Source: Dacryopinax spathularia
Taxonomy: Eukaryota; Basidiomycota; Dacrymycetes; Dacrymycetales; Dacrymycetaceae
Assembly (NCBI GenBank): GCA_037974965.1
Contig: JBBPFI010000018.1
Coordinates: 558,001-622,000, forward strand
Length of the DNA: 64,000 nt
Reading direction: 5' to 3'
In this document: piece by piece, positions 58,335 through 64,000 of the stretch
Layout: every line of letters begins with the position of its first letter
How positions within the stretch are numbered: position 1 is the stretch's first letter
Program-made: the position numbers and the translations under genes
The notes under the pieces: model-generated
The model's database searches: none
The model's input: the letters and a program-made list of their open reading frames with translations, nothing else
What the model was told of the DNA's origin: nothing

Positions 58335-61300
58335 TTAGGAGTGTCCACGAGCATATACAGAGGTATCATGCAGCACAGCGCCGGATGCGATGGGTACGCT
58401 CCCAGCGTCCGATCCATACCACCCGTTCTCTTGCTGCACATACATCCCCTGCCCGTGGCCATTACCGTTAGGAAGAGCATACACCCCCTGCATCTCCGGC
58501 TGTCCATGCAGGAGCACCCCGCCCGGTGCGTCGGGGAGCCGGACCTCGTGCATGTCGTAGATGAAGTTCTCTTGGTTTTCGTTCGAGAGTTCTTCAAGGG
58601 ATTTACATTCTGCCCATTCCTGATCAGTCGCATTTCCTCGCGAAGGTAGCTCAGAGGTACGCACTGGTTTCGGGCAGCAGGAGAGTAGAGAACACCCCGG
58701 TGAGCATGAAGAATGCGAAGATCTCCAGACTGCCGAATTCGCTCATTAGCTATCGGAGCTATGGGAGGTGGTAATGAGGTGTGGATACGCACATATGACC
58801 AATCCAGTTGCCATCCCCTGGTGCGCCGCCCACATCTTGAAGCCGGGAGAAGATGATCTGCGCGATTACTGCTCCCAGTTTTCCGGAGGCGGCTGAGATG
58901 CCGTGTGCTGTGCTCCTGTATCTGGTGGGGAAGACTTCACCGCTGCAAAGCGCTCGTGTCAGCTCTGCTGGGCTACACGGCGACTAGGAGAGGAGAAGGA
59001 AGTGGGGTGACAGCAGGGAGAGAAGCAGGAGAGTAGAAAGGAGAAGTGGAAAACGTACGGAATAACGAACGTCGTCGTATTCGGCCCCGCATTCGCCACC
59101 AAATTAGCCAGACAAAACAGCGCCACAAACGCGCTCGCATGGCCCTGCAGCGCCCAGTACGCAAATCCCATCGCGGACAACAACAGTGTCATCAGCAAGA
59201 ACCCGGCGAGCTGGAGCGGACGGCGGCCAACAAGGTCGACCAGGAAGAAGGAGGCGATGAACCCTGGTATTAGCCCCGCTGCGGCGAGGATGACGGATCC
59301 GACGGAGATGGACCAGACTGTTGTGTACATGCAGTCGTTTGGGTTGCTCCTGCGCCACATAGGTTCATCAGCATCTGCCATCTGCTCGTTGCATGTCGTC
59401 CCAGGAGGAGGAGGAAGAGTATGTGAGTGGAGGGACTCACGTAGACTGCCCCGGAACGCAAGACTTGCCCTGGATCCCATACCCGATCTTGTTGAGCAGT
59501 ATACTGCTATTAAACCCCAATCCATAGAACGCGATATCCAACGCGAACCAGCTATACGCCGTTCCAAACAGGATCTTGCCGTTCCTCCACTCGCCAAAAT
59601 ACTGCTTAAAATCCGCCCAGCTCATCCTCGGAGCCTCCGCACGCAGGGCCACGGCGAGCGGGTCTCGGTCTCGCTCCGCCGTAAGCTGGTCTTCACGCGA
59701 GCGTCGAGCGTCGTCCCGGTACGCGGCGGTCCGCATGAACTGCTCGCTTTCTGCCGCTGCGGCGAGCACGTTCCTCTCCACGTCCATCGTGAACCGTGGA
59801 CTTTCGGGGATGGAGAGTCGGAAGTAGAGCGCGAAGACGGCGGGGACGCAGCCGAGCCCGATGAGGAGCCGCCAGCAGGGGTCGACGCCCGCTGCTCCCG
59901 AGGACTCGATTTGGGTGCGGAAGGCCGCGACGCAGATCACGGCGATTACTGTCGCGGTGAGCGTGCCGAGGCCTTGGGCGCTGAAGACTGCTGTCTGCAG
60001 AGCGGGCATCAGCCACAAAATCCTCTTCACATTGCACTCCTTGGCTGCTGTTTCCCTTGCCGCGAAGTGCAAGGGGTGGAGCAGACGAGAAGCGAGGAAA
60101 GCAGGAAAGGAGACGCACCATCATCCTCCCCCTAATCCGCGTAGCCGCAAACTCACTCGTAATAATCGCGCTCAACGGATAATCCCCGCCGATCCCAACG
60201 CCCATTATGAACCTCCAGAAGACCAGGACGCCCGTGATGGTGACGGACGTGTTGGGGCCTTGGGCGGCTGTGGCTTGGACTAGGGTGGCTGTTATTACTA
60301 GGGGCGGGCGTCAGCAGGGCGCTCTCTTGGGTGAGAGTCTGCCGGGGGGAAGGCAGGCAGGAGGGAAGGGAAGTGGGGTGAGGCACGAGACAGCGGAAGA
60401 GGGCAAGAAATGGAGAGAAGGAAGGCAAGTGGGAGGGAGAGAGAGAGAGATATAGAGAACAGGAAGAGCAAGCGGTGAAAGGACGCACTAATAACCAACT
60501 CGACCCCATACATCTTCTTCCGCCCATACACATCCGCCATCCACCCGAACAGCGTCTGCCCGAAAAGGTTCCCAATCGGCGTCGCGACCTTTAACGCCAA
60601 ATCAGCCCCGCTGCCCAGGGAGGTACGGCCGTTTGCGTAGACTAGGCCGAGCATTACTGAGCCGACGGAGATGGCGAATATGTCGTAGGCGTCTGGGCGG
60701 GAGAAAGAGGGGGGTTAGCATGTATTTCACATCCCCACAGTGGTCGGAGTGGTTGCCTGCCTGGCTGCTCCTCGGCGGCGATGGCCACTCGAGCGAGCGG
60801 GTGCGAGTGATGGCGAGCAAACCAGGCAGGCAGACAAGCAAAAGTGGCCAGAATAGGAAAACACAGGGAGAGGATGTAGAGACTAGGAAAGCACGACGCA
60901 CCAGTAAAAAACCCAGCCCCAGCAACCAAAACAGTCCTCACATGAAACTTCGAAAAAGTCGCCTCGTCCAGATCAAGCAGCGCACGTCGACGTCGTTGGT
61001 CCAGCATGGCGGCCTGGCGGGACTTGGAGTCGTGCGTCGTCGAGGGGGGTTGGTCGGTTGCGAGGAGTTGGGGGGAGGCTGAGGGGGAGGGGGGGTGCGG
61101 CTGGGATTGGGATTGGGATTGGAGGTGAGGAGGGAGGTGATGGGGGTGGTGGGGCGCGGGAGGGAGGGGAAGGAGATGAGGTGGGATGGGCTGGTAGGCG
61201 GGTTGTTGTTGTTGGTGTTGTTGTTGGTGGTGGTGGTGGTGATGGGAAGGATGATACCTCTGTACAAGTTCTGCTGCGTTGGGAGCATCGGCATCCGCAG

Positions 61301-61856
61301 GAGCGTAGTGCGTCCCGGCTTCCTCTCCCTCTCCCTCCTCCAGCTGGATATCCCGCCGCAGCCTCGTCCTGCGTTCTTGCTCCGCATACCTCTGCGCCGG
61401 CGTCCTCGCCTCCCCTTCTCCTTGGCCTACAGGACCCAGAGGCAGAGGCACACACCGACGTCGACGCCCCCCGTCGTCCGTCTCATCCCCATCCTGCTCA
61501 TACCCCTCCTCCTCGTCAAAATTGTCATATTTCTCCTCTTCTTCCAGCTCGTCCACATCCACATCAATTTCCTCCTCTGCGTCTGCTTCGTCCTTGTTGT
61601 CCAGCTGTGAATGGTCGTTGGCGGATCGAAGGTGTTGAGTGTAGGGTAGGTGGTTGGGTGGTGGTGGTGGGGGGGGTTGGGGGAGCGGTCGGGCGTGCGG
61701 GTCGGAGGATGTTGAGGGGTTGCGCGAGTGGGAATGGGAATGGGAGTGGGAATATGAGCGCCCAGCTTCAGGTTGAGAGGTAGCAGTACTAGTAGCGGTT
61801 GACGCTTCCCGGGAGTGTGAGGCAGACGGCTGCTGAAGGTGCGTGGTGGAGTCCAT
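58335..61856 (-). CDS. PHO84-type phosphate transporter with long N-terminal extension
   Basis: Exons 60902-61856, 60489-60692, 60119-60297, 59441-59994, 59059-59349, 58793-58942, 58665-58729 and 58335-58609 give 890 residues. From about 285 on it is a full Pho84-like MFS: FSKFHVRTVLVAGAGFFTDAYDIF (rebuilt across intron 1), FGWMADVYGRKKMYGVEL, GVGIGGDYPLSAIITSEFA, SWFALDIAFYGLGFNSS and NTTTFVIPGEVFPTRYRSTAHG. The first 280 residues are low complexity: Ser-His repeats (35-44), a Pro run (60-67), an acidic block (88-128), Arg tract (131-134) and a His/Gln tract (205-217). It is not an SPX domain. Two introns are long for this genome (about 190-210 nt). The C-terminus adds a Gly/Tyr/Gln-rich tail. 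Translation from Met284 instead would give a normal-sized carrier. Confidence 0.85.
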
Positions 61857-62865
61857 CTCGTCCACCCGGGAGAAGAGCGCAGTCCGAGTGAAGCAAGACG
61901 TACAGTAGATGGAGTGGGAGAGGGGAAAGAGGAGAAAGGAGCCGCCCCGCTCTCTCCACCTCCCGTCTCGTTATTGAAGAGAGAAGAGAACAGACAGTCC
62001 CGTCCTCGCCGAATTCTTCAACCTTCTCACGCGCAGGCACCGATTATTCTTGGCACAACTTCAGAGCGTTCCCGTCGTCGTCCTGCAGGCAGCTTGAAAT
62101 GCGGGGCCTCCTTTCTCTCTTCCTCTCACTTCGCACGTCGAGTTGCCAGTGCCCAGCCTCACACCAGCGAAAGAAGACGACTTCAGTCCCGTGAATTCCT
62201 CTGCAGCGGTCGCAAGGACCCTGAAATGGGCGCACGTGTGTCCCCCATCGACTTCTCCATCTCCTGCCATCTCCGCTTCAAGCGCTTCTTTTCCCCTCTT
62301 TTGGCTTGGGCTGGGCTGTGCGAGCTTGTATTTCGAGAGGCTGGGGGGAGGGCACGTTTGAGACAGGGCATTGTTCCCGGGATTTTGTGCGGGATTCTTC
62401 TGCTGATGAGAAGAAGATCGAACGGGGTTCCCGCCGGGCAGTGGGATCGGGCGGTTGGGAGGGGACAGGGCGGAGATAGGAGATTGATTGGATGGAAGGT
62501 TTATCGCCGAAAGAGCGGGTCTCCCGGTCAGTCTTCCAGCCGTTGCGCGCAAGGAGCGCGATCCTCTCCCTATTTCTCCGCGTCGATTAGTACGACAATG
62601 CCTATTTGTGCAGGTCTAGACTGTGTGGAGTAGTGTAGCGTGGTAGTTACCGTATCATGACGAAAAGAAAGATGAATGACAAGATCCCACTTCCTCACTC
62701 GCAGGCTCGCAGGCGCTCGCAGGCGCTCGCAGGCGCTCGCAGGCGCTCGCAGGCCGAGGTCAACACTAGTACTCGTTCCACCCTGCTCTACACTCTTGGC
62801 CCTATCTCTGCCGTCCCACTCCGTACTGCTGCCGCTGCCGCCGCGGCTGCCGTCAAGTCAACCCC
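61857..62865. other. Intergenic upstream of long transporter / CYC3 3' end
   Basis: 1.0 kb with no gene seen; holds the promoter of the long phosphate transporter and the CYC3 3' UTR, plus the 10-bp tandem repeat at 62701-62756. Confidence 0.55.
62701..62756. repeat. 10-bp tandem repeat
   Basis: About five and a half head-to-tail copies of GCTCGCAGGC with no spacer, in the CYC3 3' flank. A minisatellite; identical copies suggest recent slippage. Confidence 0.85.
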
Positions 62866-63808
62866 TCATCGGCCCCAGAAATCGTCCCACATCCTCCTTA
62901 ACTGCATCCCCACTCCCTCAAGCGTATCCGGCGCAGGCCTGACATCTAAGAAGAACGACACCTGTCTCCTTTCCTGTCCCGTTTCCTGTCCTTGGTGCTT
63001 CATCGGATGCGTGCTCTCACTTGCGCTTGTGGCCGAAGCGGAGGAGGTAGAAGAGGATGGTGAGGGAGAGGCAGAGGCAGAGGGAGAGGGAGAGGGAGAG
63101 GGAGAGGAAGGGGGCCGACCGGTGTAGAAGTCGATTATGTACCTTATGCGGTGGCCGCACCGGTCGACGATCCAGTCGTGTCTGTCAAAAGGCGCTTGAT
63201 ACCTTCGTTTCGGAACCGCGGACAACAGTCAGCCTCGCAGGTCAGTTAAGGGGGGGGGGGGGGGGGGGGGGAAACAAGACAACCCACCCAAGCAAAACCC
63301 TCCCCCAAGCCCTCCACGTCCTCTCCCTCGGTTTCCCCACAAACGAGCTCAACCTCACCCCTCCACACATCTCCCCCCCCCTCCCCCTCTCCCACCTCAG
63401 AACCTCACCCCACGCCCGCTCATTCACAGCATTATGTATCGGCACTACCACTTCCATATCCCCTGCGTTTGGGGGGTGGGAGTAGGCACCCGAGGAGTGT
63501 TTGCGCGACATGGCGCTGAAGAACTGGGATTGGGAGGGGTAGACCCAGTTGGTGGGGGAGTCGGTGCGGGGGATGGAGGAGGTGACGCGGTCTGTTGGGA
63601 GGGGTGGGGAGGAGGAGCCGGCTGCTGCTCCTGGTACTGCGGCTGGGGACGAGGAGGGAGATGGAGAGGAAGAGACGGGCTCGGGCATGGGGTGCGGCGC
63701 TGACCGGCCAGCTGCGATCCACGCTAGACGGGTCTCGTGGTCGACGGGACATTGGGGTTGGTCGGTTTGCGCTGAAGGCGTGGATGATGAGGAGGAGGAC
63801 GAGGCCAT
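62866..63808 (-). CDS. CYC3: Holocytochrome c synthase (cytochrome c heme lyase)
   Basis: Attaches heme to apocytochrome c in the mitochondrial intermembrane space. Exons 63288-63808 and 62866-63202 give 285 residues (yeast Cyc3 269). A heme-regulatory CPV motif is at 20-22 (QCPVDHE). Then [25 protein letters not shown], the heme-ligating His125 in [35 protein letters not shown], and after the intron [17 protein letters not shown] and [10 protein letters not shown] low-complexity Ser/Pro/Ala insertion of about 45 residues, coded by a GA-rich microsatellite, lies between FYTG and the usual FFLDVRPA; yeast and human have a short loop there. The single intron contains a 22-nt homopolymer. Confidence 0.94.
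63250..63271. repeat. Poly-G/C homopolymer (22 nt) in the CYC3 intron
   Basis: Twenty-two consecutive G on the plus strand (C on the transcript), 16 nt past the CYC3 5' splice site. The true length may differ because such runs are hard to sequence. Confidence 0.9.
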
Positions 63809-64000
63809 GGTGGGTCGTCCTGCCGTCCTGGGAGGTGCAGAAGACACGCGAAGCAGCGTTAAAAGTCGAAAGGGTTCATAGAACTCTGTCGGCCTTTAGA
63901 GTGTCGGAGATTCTAGCTAAACGCCGAGGATGATGCCGTTCGCAGCTTCAAACGGTCGTGCGACTATCGAGGATATATAGCAGTACTTAGTATTCAACCA

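Noticed and set aside
61058-61783. 241-codon plus ORF opposite the long transporter N-terminus
   Set aside because: It is the reverse of the low-complexity exon (Gly/Val runs from His/Pro codons); no domain.
62701-62756. CRISPR-like repeat
   Set aside because: The 10-bp units are head to tail without spacers; a minisatellite in a eukaryote.

Overview
The window is a nuclear chromosome segment of a filamentous or yeast-like fungus, most likely a basidiomycete. It is moderately GC-rich and gene-dense. Nearly every gene is split by introns of about 45-75 nt that begin GTGCGT, GTACGT or GTRAGT and end YAG. Several families are typical of Basidiomycota: CAP10-like glycosyltransferase 90, two multi-span membrane proteins of a basidiomycete-rich family, and small jacalin-like lectins. 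Species cannot be named from the sequence alone. Exon structures below were worked out by hand; in each gene called complete the exon lengths add up to an open frame from ATG to stop.

Left part (1-31 kb) is housekeeping. In order: the 3' end of a SAC3/GANP-like gene; ADE8 (purine synthesis) divergent from EGD2 (NAC-alpha); TFB3 (TFIIH/CAK); NIP100 (dynactin p150); GLT1 (glutamate synthase); LST8 (TOR complexes); a multi-span membrane protein; RPC82 (Pol III); an unknown membrane protein; PRE6 (proteasome alpha4); and a DUF3140 protein. Two mobile-type elements sit here. One is a palindromic element with tRNA-like heads (4844-5524). The other is a 563-bp hAT-like MITE with 8-bp target duplications (25497-26059).

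Middle part (30.8-45 kb) is transport and surface biology. It holds a Dal5/allantoate-type MFS permease, two tandem monocarboxylate-type MFS genes, a 1.4-kb nested palindrome of the tRNA-headed family (37847-39261), a second copy of the multi-span protein with the same intron layout, and a GT90 glycosyltransferase.

Right part (45-64 kb) has a roughly 3-kb tandem segmental duplication carrying a jacalin-like lectin plus a mitochondrial-carrier-like gene. The lectin survives in both units; the carrier is intact only in the second and is a relic in the first. Then come, all on the minus strand, a DUF1772 protein, a PHO84 phosphate transporter, a second PHO84-type transporter with a 280-residue low-complexity N-terminus, and CYC3 (cytochrome c heme lyase).

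The most unusual structures are the tRNA-headed fold-back family (six head modules in two loci), the MITE, the lectin/carrier duplication, the His-Asp tract of NAC-alpha, and a palindromic TGCATATATGCA-type motif that recurs beside the branch point of several introns. No rRNA gene, intact tRNA gene or CRISPR array was seen.
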